A stretch of 53,631 nucleotides of DNA from NCBI RefSeq assembly GCF_016428975.1, contig NZ_JAELTT010000029.1, positions 1 through 53,631 of the forward strand, written 5' to 3'. The DNA comes from Dyella sp. ASV21 (lineage in GTDB: Bacteria; Pseudomonadota; Gammaproteobacteria; Xanthomonadales; Rhodanobacteraceae). A program made the translations under genes and the position numbers. Positions 8,007-15,455 of the stretch are shown piece after piece. A model generated the notes under the pieces. That model made no database searches and was not told the origin of the DNA. It saw only the letters and a list, made by a program, of their open reading frames with translations. Within the stretch, counting starts at the first letter, position 1. Each line of letters starts with the position of its first letter.

Positions 8007-8495
8007 TCAATGCCCACCGGTCGGAGTCTGCGTGCGTTTGTTGTCCATCAACAGCTTTTGGGTGTCGCTGTTCTCACGCACCATATCGCTGTACTTGCGA
8101 CATACGTTCTTGGCGATGATGGAGCCGGTCGGCTTCTCATTGACACATACCTCACGGTCGCCATCGCGGCGAGTGAGGATGGCATTGATCTCGGATTGAT
8201 CGTTGTAGAGCGCCAGCTTGGACTCGTTGTCCATGGCGTCGATCTTGTCGAACTTGTCGAACAGCGACTGCATCTGGTCGAAGTCCTTGGAGACGGTGGC
8301 GCGCTCGCCATTTTCGACGAACTCAAAGCGACCGCCGGGCTGCATCTGCTTATCGATCTGCGCCCTCATGTCGACAAATTTGTCCCGCGTATCCGCCTTG
8401 ACGTCCGGCAGCGGCGGCTGTTTGGCCAACAACGGCGATACCGGTAGTGCTACAGCAACTGCGATTCCCCAAAGCAACGAAAGCTTGAGCTTCAT
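8007..8495 (-). CDS. Small exported protein, paralogue 1 (unknown function)
   Basis: 162 residues from MKLKLSLLW, with GGAGGG upstream. Residues 1-25 are a signal peptide. The mature part is mostly charged and helical, with no membrane segment. Near the C-terminus there is a two-cysteine motif, C-x(4)-TGS-x(4)-VCR, in a stretch starting REVCVNEKPTGS. I recall this motif at the end of many small exported proteins in Xanthomonadales. It is clearly related to its upstream neighbour at 8692: shared features are GGRFEF, the DFDQMQSLFDKF/RFDHMQSLFDKF helix, QSEINAIL/QSEVKAIL and NVCR..SD..RE. Function unknown; the cysteines could pair in the periplasm. Confidence 0.75.
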   Translation of the reverse strand: MKLKLSLLWGIAVAVALPVSPLLAKQPPLPDVKADTRDKFVDMRAQIDKQMQPGGRFEFVENGERATVSKDFDQMQSLFDKFDKIDAMDNESKLALYNDQSEINAILTRRDGDREVCVNEKPTGSIIAKNVCRKYSDMVRENSDTQKLLMDNKRTQTPTGGH

Positions 8496-8691
8496 GATGC
8501 CGCCCTCCCTGGTCTCGCTGCCCCCCGGCATGGGGAGACACCCCGCGAGATCGTTCGATGGTAGGGCTGCGTGAACGACAGGTCAAAGCGCCGCATTGGG
8601 GCGTCCGCGCCCGCTGGCCGGGCCTGATGCAGCGTGGCTGACCGCTGCTTACACAAGGGTCAGCCCGCCAGCGGCCGCTAATGGCCGCCGC

Positions 8692-9144
8692 TTACAGGTC
8701 CTTCTGTTCGTTCAGTTTCTCACGTGCCACGTCGCTGTGATGGCGACATACGTTGCGTCGGACGGTGGCGCCGCTCAACGTTTTGCTTTCGCATATCTGA
8801 CGCTCGCCATCATGACGCGAAAGGATGGCCTTCACTTCCGACTGATCCTGGGTGAGGGCGAACTTGGACTTGGGGTCCATGGCTTGCGTGCTGCCGAACT
8901 TGTCGAACAGCGACTGCATGTGATCGAAGCGCCGGGTAAGCGCGACACGATCCTCGTGCGTGATGAACTCAAAGCGCCCACCCGACTGCAGTTGGCCGTC
9001 GACCTGCTCTTTCAACGCCACAAACTGATCCCGCGTAGCCACCTTGACGGCAGGCAGCGGCTGACCGTGCCCGGCCAACGATGTCGATACCGGAGACGCC
9101 GCGACCACGGCAACCGCCAAAACCAATGACCATTGAAGCTTCAT
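8692..9144 (-). CDS. Small exported protein, paralogue 2 (unknown function)
   Basis: 150 residues starting MKLQWSLVLAVAVV, with a signal peptide ending near residue 24 and GGGGAGGAG upstream. It is a tandem duplicate of the 8007 protein: same order of GGRFEF, MQSLFDKF, a DQSE helix, and a C-terminal pair of cysteines. The middle motif has changed from TGS to LSGA. It lacks the last 15 residues of its partner. A gap of 196 bases separates the genes, so the second may also have its own promoter. Function unknown; envelope or secreted location is inferred from the signal peptide. Confidence 0.75.
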   Translation of the reverse strand: MKLQWSLVLAVAVVAASPVSTSLAGHGQPLPAVKVATRDQFVALKEQVDGQLQSGGRFEFITHEDRVALTRRFDHMQSLFDKFGSTQAMDPKSKFALTQDQSEVKAILSRHDGERQICESKTLSGATVRRNVCRHHSDVAREKLNEQKDL

Positions 9145-9259
9145 TTCAATTCTCCTCCCCTGTCCCGCCGTCCCTACCTAAGGAACTCCTACGAGACTCG
9201 AAAGGAGGCTACCGGCCCGTTATCGATCGCCTGTAGTCCGCAAAATCAGCTACTGGCTG

Positions 9260-10138
9260 TCAGGCTCCGCCCCGGCGTTCCAGTAATGCGATGATGGCCC
9301 CAGCCACATCGACGCCCGTGGTCGCCTCGATGCCCTCCAGCCCCGGGGAAGCGTTCACCTCCAGGATCAACGGACCGCGCTTGGAGCGCAGCATGTCCAC
9401 GCCGGCTACGCCCAGGCCCAATGCACTCGCGGCCTGTACGGCAATGCGGCGCTCCTCCGGCGTCAGCGTGGCGGCAACCGCCGTGCCACCGCGATGCAGG
9501 TTGGCGCGGAACTCGCCCGGGCTCGCGTCACGCTGCATGGCGGCCACGACTTTTTTGCCGACCACGAAACAACGCAGGTCGCTGCCCTTGGCCTCGCCGA
9601 TGAACTCCTGCACGAGGAAGTTGGCGTAAAGGCCGCGGAATGCCTCGATCACGCTTTGCGAGGCGCTCTTCTTCTCGGCCAGCACCACGCCGGTGCCCTG
9701 GCTGCCTTCGTTGAGCTTGATCACGTGCGGGGGGTCGCCCAGCATGGCGAGCACGTCGGCGGTATCGTCGGGGTTGTCACCGAACACCGTGGCCGGCATG
9801 TCCAGGCCCTTGGCGGAGAGAATCTGCAGGCTGCGCAGTTTGTCGCGCGCACGCAGTACGGCGTCGGAAGGGTTGGGCGAGTAAACCCCCATCATCTCCA
9901 GTTGGCGCAGCACGGCGGTGCCGTAAAAGGTGCTGGTAACGCCGATGCGCGGAATCACCGCGTCGAAGCTCTTGAGCGCCTTGCCCTTGTAGCGGATGGA
10001 CATGTTGCCCGGCGCGATGCGCACGTAGCAGCGCAGCGGATCGAGCACACGCACCACGTGGCCGCGCTCGCGCGCCACGTCTACCAGGCGCTGGGTCGAG
10101 TACAACCGCGTGTTGCGGGAAAGAATGGCAATCTTCAT
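9260..10138 (-). CDS. rimK: RimK: ribosomal protein S6 glutamate ligase
   Basis: An ATP-grasp ligase that adds glutamate residues to the C-terminus of ribosomal protein S6. The 292 residues fit RimK. Visible features: [10 protein letters not shown]-terminus, DAVIPRIG at about 59-66, the ATP-grasp segments [17 protein letters not shown] and [21 protein letters not shown], and the metal-binding [14 protein letters not shown]. It overlaps the upstream rimB by 4 bases. In Pseudomonas, rimBK (with rimA) tunes ribosome modification and translation of environmental-response genes. Confidence 0.95.
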   Translation of the reverse strand: MKIAILSRNTRLYSTQRLVDVARERGHVVRVLDPLRCYVRIAPGNMSIRYKGKALKSFDAVIPRIGVTSTFYGTAVLRQLEMMGVYSPNPSDAVLRARDKLRSLQILSAKGLDMPATVFGDNPDDTADVLAMLGDPPHVIKLNEGSQGTGVVLAEKKSASQSVIEAFRGLYANFLVQEFIGEAKGSDLRCFVVGKKVVAAMQRDASPGEFRANLHRGGTAVAATLTPEERRIAVQAASALGLGVAGVDMLRSKRGPLILEVNASPGLEGIEATTGVDVAGAIIALLERRGGA

Positions 10139-10590
10139 GAAACACCCGTCGGCCCTGCCATGGGTGGCCGGGGCTGTGTGTAGGACAAGGCAGGGTCGAC
10201 GGCGAAACGGCCGTATAGAGCGGTGCGACCCAGCAGCATGGGGAAAAGCATATGGCGGCGATCGGTCAGATTGACGTCAACCGCGAAGCGCTCGCCGGCC
10301 AGCATGACCTCGGTGCGGATGAACCAGCGCAGGGTACGACGGCCGCCGGTATCGGTCACCGCGCGCCGATCGAGCGCCGGTGTTTCACAGCTCACCGAAA
10401 TGCGCTGGCGACCGCCCACACTCACGGCAAAGCGCAACCAGGTGTCGCCGCCACGTTCGAAGCTTTCCAGCGCATCCACATGCAGCGAACTGCTGCGCGC
10501 GCCGGTATCGAGCTTGGCCTTGAGCAGTGGGATGCCGAGCAACGGCAATGCCAGACGCTCCCGCCAGCCGAGGGTGATCACATCCGCCAT
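10135..10590 (-). CDS. rimB: RimB-type (ATP-dependent zinc protease family) retropepsin-like protein
   Basis: 151 residues with the aspartyl motif [11 protein letters not shown], catalytic D28 expected, typical of the small retropepsin-like family that databases label ATP-dependent zinc protease. The [17 protein letters not shown] and MLLGRTAL segments also fit. The 4-base overlap with rimK supports the RimB name: in Pseudomonas RimB is thought to trim poly-glutamate tails from S6. Activity is inferred from family and context. The ribosome-binding site is weak. Confidence 0.82.
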   Translation of the reverse strand: MADVITLGWRERLALPLLGIPLLKAKLDTGARSSSLHVDALESFERGGDTWLRFAVSVGGRQRISVSCETPALDRRAVTDTGGRRTLRWFIRTEVMLAGERFAVDVNLTDRRHMLFPMLLGRTALYGRFAVDPALSYTQPRPPMAGPTGVS

Positions 10591-10648
10591 TATCAGCGCA
10601 CGCCGCAGGGTTACGAAAAAGGGAGTCGGTGGGGTTGGGAGCGTTGGG

Positions 10649-10722
10649 TGGAGCGGGTGAAGGGAATCGAACCCTCGTCAGTAGCTTGGGAAGCTACAGC
10701 TCTACCATTGAGCTACACCCGC
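10649..10722 (-). tRNA. tRNA-Gly(CCC)
   Basis: A 74-nt cloverleaf on the minus strand. The acceptor stem is GCGGGTG/CACCCGC, with D arm GCTC..GAGC, anticodon stem GTAGC/GCTAC, loop TTCCCAA (anticodon CCC), T arm GAGGGTTCGATTCCCTT, discriminator T and an encoded CCA at 10649-10651. It resembles E. coli glyU. A possible promoter with TTCCCA and TTACCA boxes, 17 bases apart, lies upstream. Confidence 0.96.
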
Positions 10723-11074
10723 AACGCTGGGCGATGGTAACCCGGCATCCACGGACTTGGGAACCGCCCGTCGCATACGCTCAGGATCCGCCACTCGGGA
10801 TCAACGCGTGCCCCGACCGCACGGGCCTCGCATGCGCCACTCAACAGCGACGGAGGATTGACCATGCCCAGGCCCCTATCAGCCCAACCCGGGATGAACC
10901 GGACATGGCGGCCGGCTGAACCATAGGGAGGCGGCGAACCGCAGGGAGCTTGCAGGGGGCGGAGCCGCCGTCCGCATAATGCGTACACGACACCCATGCA
11001 TGCGCTGGACGCCGCAACGGGTGAGGCCATCTTCACGCGCGATCTCAAGGTCGCGCTCTACTCCGGAGACTTCG
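10723..11074. other. Intergenic region between tRNA-Gly and the FecR-like gene
   Basis: A gap of 352 bases. It holds the tRNA promoter on the minus side and a CATAAT hexamer at 10975-10980 that could be the -10 of the plus-strand gene. No convincing gene, repeat or operator is seen. Confidence 0.4.
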
Positions 11075-13252
11075 ATGCGTGTGCTTTCTGCTTCCCTGAC
11101 GTCGCCAAGGGGTTGGCGATGGCTGGCGGCGGCGCTGATGATCGGCGTCAGCTGCCTGCTGCAGGCTCAAGCCCAGTCGGCACCGGACGACCAGGGTGCC
11201 GGCGATCCGCCGTCACGGGCCGCGCGCCTGTCCTATCGCACGGGCGATGTTGGCCTGCTGCCGGCGGGTGAAAAGGATTGGGGCGACGCCAGCCTCAACC
11301 GCCCACTGACCACCGGCGATCGACTCTCCACCGGCGAGAACGCACGCGCCGAGCTGGAAATCGGCGGCGGCACGCTGCGCATGGCGGACGACTCCGATTT
11401 TGGCTTTCTCACGCTCAACGACCACCTGACCCAGGTCGAGCTGACCAAGGGCACGCTGAACCTGTCGGTACGCGACCTCGATGAAGGCCAGAGCTACGAG
11501 ATCGACACGCCGACCGTCGCCTTGGTGGTGGACCAGCCCGGCACCTTCCGCGTGGATATCAGCGACGACGGCAAATCCACCCGCATCATCGCCATGAACG
11601 GCCGCGCCACGGTCTATGGCGAAGGCAACGCCCAGCGCACCATTGCGGGCGGCCGTAGCTACGAGTTCAGCGATTCCTCGTTGAACAGCGTTGCCATCAG
11701 CGATGTGGACGGCGGCGACGATTTCGACAACTGGTGCAACAGCCGCGATCAGCGTTACGACCGCTCACGCTCGGGTGAATATGTATCCAGCGATGTGGTG
11801 GGCTACCAGGATCTGGACCAATACGGCAACTGGCAGGCCGACCCCGACTACGGCCAGGTGTGGTATCCGGCCAACGTGGGTGCGGACTGGGCTCCGTATC
11901 GGGATGGTCACTGGGCCTATGTCGGTCCATGGGGCTGGAGCTGGGTGGACGACTCCCCGTGGGGGTTCGCGCCCTACCACTATGGCCGCTGGGCCTATGT
12001 GCGCAGCCGCTGGTGCTGGGTGCCCGGCCCGATCGCCGTGCGTCCGGTCTATGCGCCGGCCCTGGTCGCTTTCGTCGGCGGCGCCGGCTTCGGGGTTTCC
12101 GTAGGCATCGGCGGCGGCCCGGTCGGCTGGTTCCCGCTGGGCCCGGGCGAGGTCTACAACCCCTGGTATCGCGCTAGCCGCAACTACTACACCAACGTCA
12201 ACATCACCAACATCTACGTGCGCAATGACCGTAACGTGGTGATCAACAACATCAACAACCACTACAACTATTTCCGCGACGGCCGGCCGATACCGAACGA
12301 ACGTTACTTCAACCGACAGGCACCGCACGCGTTTACGGCCATGTCGAGCCAGGACTTTGCCGCCGCGCGCAATGCGCAACGCCACATGATGACGGTGGAC
12401 CCGCAACGCATGGCCGGTGCGGCCGTGATGCCTCGCGGTGCCGGCGTGCAGCCGGGGCACGCCAGCTTCGCCCCGCCACGCAGCACCAACGAACGTAGTC
12501 TGCCCACGGGCGGCTTCCAGCGCGAAGTAGTGGCTCGTAACGCGCCGATGGCGGCCTTCGCCGGACGTGCCGCCGGCGCGCCGAATGCACCGCGCCCGGT
12601 GCAAGGCCCGACCCAGGTGCGCTTGCTCAACGGTTCCGGCCAGCCCAATCGACCCATGCCGGCCGAGCGCCAGCCAGGGCAGCCCACCCTGCGCAACGGC
12701 GTCCCGGCGCAGGCCCAGCGGCAACCCGCGTTCCGTGACAACGAACCCGTCGCGACGCGTCCGGGCGAATTGCCCTCCGCGCGCTTTGCCCGACCCTCCA
12801 ATGGCGACAACCCAGCAAACCCGCCCCCAACACCGCGCCCGGGCGTGAGCTATATCCCGAGCGGCAACACGGATCGCGCCATGCGCAATCAAGCGGCGCC
12901 CCAGACGCTGCCGAATGAACCTCGCTTCGAACGCGCGCCGCCCGGCCAACGCGACGCGCAGGACAGCATGCGCTTCCAGCGTGACGACGCCGCCGCGCGT
13001 CCGTTGCCGCAGGAGCCGCGCTTTGTGCCGCAGCCGCGTGAGGTGCAGCAACCGCGCGAAGTGCCGCCGCAGGGTTACCAGCCGCAGGCACAGCCCCAGC
13101 AGCGCGGTTACGAGCCGCCACGGGGCTATGAGGCGCCCCGCGCCAACCCCGCGCCGCAACCGCGCCCGGAGAACGGCGGCCAGCCGCAACAGCGCCCGCA
13201 GCCGCACCATGAAGACCGCGCGCCGCCCAAGAAGGACGAGCAGCAACACTGA
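11075..13252 (+). CDS. FecR-like domain / DUF6600 exported protein
   Basis: 725 residues starting MRVLSASLTS, with GGAGA upstream. Residues about 14-35 are a signal peptide. Residues about 50-200 resemble a FecR domain (LSTGENARAELEIG, TLRMADDSDFG, QVELTKGTLNL, DTPTVALVV). Residues about 245-330 are a Trp/Tyr-rich block typical of DUF6600 (VWYP, DWAPYRDGHWAYV, GWSWVDD, PWGFAPYHYGRW). Next comes a Gly-rich segment and an Asn-rich segment (VNITNIYVRNDRNVVINNIN). From about 480 on it is low-complexity Pro/Gln/Arg. The FecR part suggests an envelope or sensing role, but no sigma factor or anti-sigma neighbour is present. Function unknown. Confidence 0.82.
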   Translation: MRVLSASLTSPRGWRWLAAALMIGVSCLLQAQAQSAPDDQGAGDPPSRAARLSYRTGDVGLLPAGEKDWGDASLNRPLTTGDRLSTGENARAELEIGGGTLRMADDSDFGFLTLNDHLTQVELTKGTLNLSVRDLDEGQSYEIDTPTVALVVDQPGTFRVDISDDGKSTRIIAMNGRATVYGEGNAQRTIAGGRSYEFSDSSLNSVAISDVDGGDDFDNWCNSRDQRYDRSRSGEYVSSDVVGYQDLDQYGNWQADPDYGQVWYPANVGADWAPYRDGHWAYVGPWGWSWVDDSPWGFAPYHYGRWAYVRSRWCWVPGPIAVRPVYAPALVAFVGGAGFGVSVGIGGGPVGWFPLGPGEVYNPWYRASRNYYTNVNITNIYVRNDRNVVINNINNHYNYFRDGRPIPNERYFNRQAPHAFTAMSSQDFAAARNAQRHMMTVDPQRMAGAAVMPRGAGVQPGHASFAPPRSTNERSLPTGGFQREVVARNAPMAAFAGRAAGAPNAPRPVQGPTQVRLLNGSGQPNRPMPAERQPGQPTLRNGVPAQAQRQPAFRDNEPVATRPGELPSARFARPSNGDNPANPPPTPRPGVSYIPSGNTDRAMRNQAAPQTLPNEPRFERAPPGQRDAQDSMRFQRDDAAARPLPQEPRFVPQPREVQQPREVPPQGYQPQAQPQQRGYEPPRGYEAPRANPAPQPRPENGGQPQQRPQPHHEDRAPPKKDEQQH

Positions 13253-13256
13253 CCCC

Positions 13257-13285
13257 GCCAAGGCCCGGCACCGCCGGGCCTTGGC
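13257..13285. terminator. Strong hairpin after the FecR/DUF6600 gene
   Basis: GCCAAGGCCCGGC and GCCGGGCCTTGGC form a perfect 13-bp stem with a 3-base loop, five bases after the stop. There is no T-run, so it may act as an attenuator or RNA-stabilising hairpin rather than a classical terminator. Confidence 0.6.
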
Positions 13286-13348
13286 TTACCCAGCGCCCGA
13301 TGGGGGCGCCCCGTTATGCGCCGGGATCAGGATGGGACGCTTAGCCGC

Positions 13349-13360
13349 TACAATAGGCGG
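13349..13360 (+). promoter_or_regulatory. Possible -10 for a leaderless thiS transcript
   Basis: TACAAT at 13349-13354 ends six bases before the thiS ATG. If used, transcription would start at or very near the start codon. No consensus -35 is seen, and no TPP riboswitch is recognisable in the 75 bases upstream. Confidence 0.3.
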
Positions 13361-13561
13361 ATGCTTATCACGCTCAACGGCAGCCCACGCGACTGCGCCC
13401 CCGCCACGACCGTCATCCAACTGCTGCAGGAAGCCGGTTACGGCACCCGCCGCGTGGCCGTGGAAGTGAATCACGAGATCGTCCCGCGCAGCCTGCACGC
13501 CACCCACGTATTGGTCGAGGGCGACCAGGTTGAAATCGTCCACGCCATCGGCGGCGGCTGA
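13361..13561 (+). CDS. thiS: ThiS sulfur-carrier protein
   Basis: 66 residues of ubiquitin-like fold: MLITLNGSPRDC at the start, VAVEVNHEIVPRS in the middle, and a C-terminal GG (ends HAIGGG). The terminal glycine is adenylated and thiocarboxylated to carry sulfur for thiazole synthesis. It is 60 bases upstream of thiG, its partner. The ATG at 13361 gives the normal ThiS length; a possible -10 is just upstream. Confidence 0.94.
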   Translation: MLITLNGSPRDCAPATTVIQLLQEAGYGTRRVAVEVNHEIVPRSLHATHVLVEGDQVEIVHAIGGG

Positions 13562-13621
13562 ACGTCGCTCCCCTTTCCCCGCGCTGCCCCAAGGCAACGC
13601 CCGTAGCCCAAGACATTGACG

Positions 13622-14422
13622 ATGAATACCAAGACGCTCGACACCGCCGATTCGCTCGTCATTGCCGGCAAGAGCTATGGCTCGCGCCTGCTTACCGGCA
13701 CCGGCAAGTACAAGGATTTCGACGAGACGCGCCGCGCCACCCAGGCCGCGGGCGCCGAGATCGTCACGCTGGCCATCCGCCGCGTGAATATCGGCCAGGA
13801 CGCCAGCCAGCCCAACCTGCTGGATGCGCTGCCGCCCGAGGAGTTCACGTTGTTGCCCAACACGGCCGGTTGCTACAACGCGGTGGACGCGGTGCGCACC
13901 TGCAAGCTGGCGCGCGAACTGCTGGACGGCCACAAGCTGGTCAAGCTGGAAGTGCTGGGCGACCAACGCACCCTGTTCCCGGATGTCGTGGAAACGCTCA
14001 AGGCCGCCGAGATCCTGGTCGCCGACGGTTTCGACGTGATGGTCTACACCAGCGACGACCCGATTCTGGCCAAGCGCCTGGAAGATATCGGCTGCGTCGC
14101 GGTGATGCCGCTGGCCGCGCCGATCGGCTCGGGCCTGGGGATACAGAACCGCTACAACCTGCTGGAAATCATCGAGAACGCCAAGGTGCCGATCATCGTC
14201 GACGCCGGCGTGGGCACCGCTTCGGACGCCGCCATTGCGATGGAACTGGGCTGCGACGGCGTGCTGATGAACACCGCCATTGCCGGCGCCAAGGATCCGG
14301 TGCTGATGGCGCACGCGATGAAGCTGGCGATCCAGGCCGGGCGCGCTGCCTTCAAAGCCGGCCGCATTCCGCGCAAGCGCTTTGCCTCCGCCTCCAGCCC
14401 GATCGACGGCACCATCGGCTGA
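13622..14422 (+). CDS. thiG: Thiazole synthase
   Basis: Forms the thiazole phosphate of thiamine from deoxyxylulose phosphate, dehydroglycine and ThiS thiocarboxylate. About 266 residues, a TIM barrel. Visible features: [10 protein letters not shown], the LVKLEVLGD strand with the expected Schiff-base lysine, [37 protein letters not shown] and [13 protein letters not shown]. The chosen ATG follows a TTG six bases earlier; both give the same protein core. It lies after thiS in one transcription unit. Confidence 0.95.
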   Translation: MNTKTLDTADSLVIAGKSYGSRLLTGTGKYKDFDETRRATQAAGAEIVTLAIRRVNIGQDASQPNLLDALPPEEFTLLPNTAGCYNAVDAVRTCKLARELLDGHKLVKLEVLGDQRTLFPDVVETLKAAEILVADGFDVMVYTSDDPILAKRLEDIGCVAVMPLAAPIGSGLGIQNRYNLLEIIENAKVPIIVDAGVGTASDAAIAMELGCDGVLMNTAIAGAKDPVLMAHAMKLAIQAGRAAFKAGRIPRKRFASASSPIDGTIG

Positions 14423-14464
14423 GGTCCTGCCCGGCCTGCGGTCGGGGAGGCAGCAAGGCCACCA

Positions 14465-14488
14465 CTTCCCCGCCCGTGCGGGGAAGGA
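14465..14488 (+). promoter_or_regulatory. Hairpin containing the trmB ribosome-binding site
   Basis: CTTCCCCGC (14465-14473) and GCGGGGAAG (14478-14486) form a perfect 9-bp stem with loop CCGT. The right arm carries the GGGGAAGGA Shine-Dalgarno of trmB, seven bases before its ATG. Folding would hide it, so trmB translation could be regulated or coupled to thiG. Confidence 0.5.
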
Positions 14489-14495
14489 TTTGTCC

Positions 14496-15221
14496 ATGTC
14501 CACGGAAACACCCATGACGCACGATCACGACGACGCCAGCAAGCCTGAATACATGCGCCGCATCCGCAGCTTTGTGCTGCGCGAAGGCCGCATGACGCCG
14601 GCGCAACAGCGGGCCTTCGATGACCATTGGGCGCGTTATGGCATCGACTATCGTGGCAGCGTGCAGGATTTCGCCAGCCACTTCGGGCGCCCTGCGCCGC
14701 TGGTGCTGGAGATCGGCTTCGGCAACGGCGAGGCGTTGGCGTGGGCCAGCGAGCACGACCTGGCACGCGACTTCATCGGCGTGGAAGTGCACGGCCCGGG
14801 CGTCGGCCGCCTGATGAACGCACTGGCCTCACGCGAGGCCCGCAACGTACGCCTGTACAAGCACGACGCGGTGGAAGTGCTAGAGAATGAGATCGCCGCC
14901 GGCACGCTGGCCGAAGCGCGCATCTGGTTCCCCGATCCCTGGCACAAGAAGCGCCACAACAAGCGGCGCATCATCCAACCGGAATTCGTCGCCTTGCTCG
15001 CCTCGCGCATGGCGCCCAACGGCTTGCTGCACCTGGCTACCGACTGGCAGCCCTATGCCGAGCACATGCTCGAGGTGATGGAAGCTGCGCCCGATTGGCG
15101 CAATGACCTCGGCCCCGGCCAGTATGCCGAGAAACCCGAATGGCGCATCGAGACCCATTTCGAGCGTCGCGGCCTCAAGCTCGGCCACGGCGTGTGGGAT
15201 CTGCTTTACCGCAGGGCCTGA
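14496..15221 (+). CDS. trmB: tRNA (guanine-N7)-methyltransferase
   Basis: Methylates G46 in the variable loop of tRNAs with SAM. The 241 residues match TrmB. Motifs: [17 protein letters not shown] near the N-terminus, the SAM site [11 protein letters not shown] at about 70-80, the [12 protein letters not shown] segment, [16 protein letters not shown] (substrate loop), and [11 protein letters not shown]. The C-terminus ends [17 protein letters not shown]. The chosen ATG at 14496 has GGGGAAGGA at good distance; frames upstream lack homology. Confidence 0.95.
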   Translation: MSTETPMTHDHDDASKPEYMRRIRSFVLREGRMTPAQQRAFDDHWARYGIDYRGSVQDFASHFGRPAPLVLEIGFGNGEALAWASEHDLARDFIGVEVHGPGVGRLMNALASREARNVRLYKHDAVEVLENEIAAGTLAEARIWFPDPWHKKRHNKRRIIQPEFVALLASRMAPNGLLHLATDWQPYAEHMLEVMEAAPDWRNDLGPGQYAEKPEWRIETHFERRGLKLGHGVWDLLYRRA

Positions 15222-15230
15222 GCGCACCTC

Positions 15231-15262
15231 CATGCCTCCCGCGTCGTAGCGCGAGGGGCATG
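15231..15262. repeat. Imperfect inverted repeat after trmB
   Basis: CATGCCTCCCGCG and CGCGAGGGGCATG are 13-base arms with two mismatches, five to six bases apart. It lies ten bases past the trmB stop. It may end or stabilise the transcript; no T-run follows. Confidence 0.4.
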
Positions 15263-15455
15263 GTGAGCGGGACACGCGCCTCGCGCTCACGGAACAAGCG
15301 CATCCTCGACCGTTCTTAGTGCGGACGCGGTTCACCAGCACGCATCGCGACCCGCTTATACTCACGTCTCAAACAGGGACGAGTCGTCGCAGCGTGATGT
15401 TCCCACTGCCCACATCCATCCATCGCCAGGACGCCCGCCTCGGGGGCGCACCGTA

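Noticed and set aside
12980-13240. Repeats in the Pro/Gln-rich end of the FecR-like gene, considered as a CRISPR or tandem repeat
   Set aside because: The repeats are irregular and in frame with the protein; there are no spacers of constant length.
11765-13261. 498-codon minus-strand open frame opposite the FecR/DUF6600 gene
   Set aside because: It is an artefact of high-GC codon use; composition is biased to Arg and Ala and no domain is visible.
13286-13360. TPP riboswitch upstream of thiS
   Set aside because: The space is short and the conserved CUGAGA and related segments are absent.
15222-15455. Small gene between trmB and the SLC13 gene
   Set aside because: Only short frames without ribosome-binding sites; hairpin and promoter-like sequence explain the gap.
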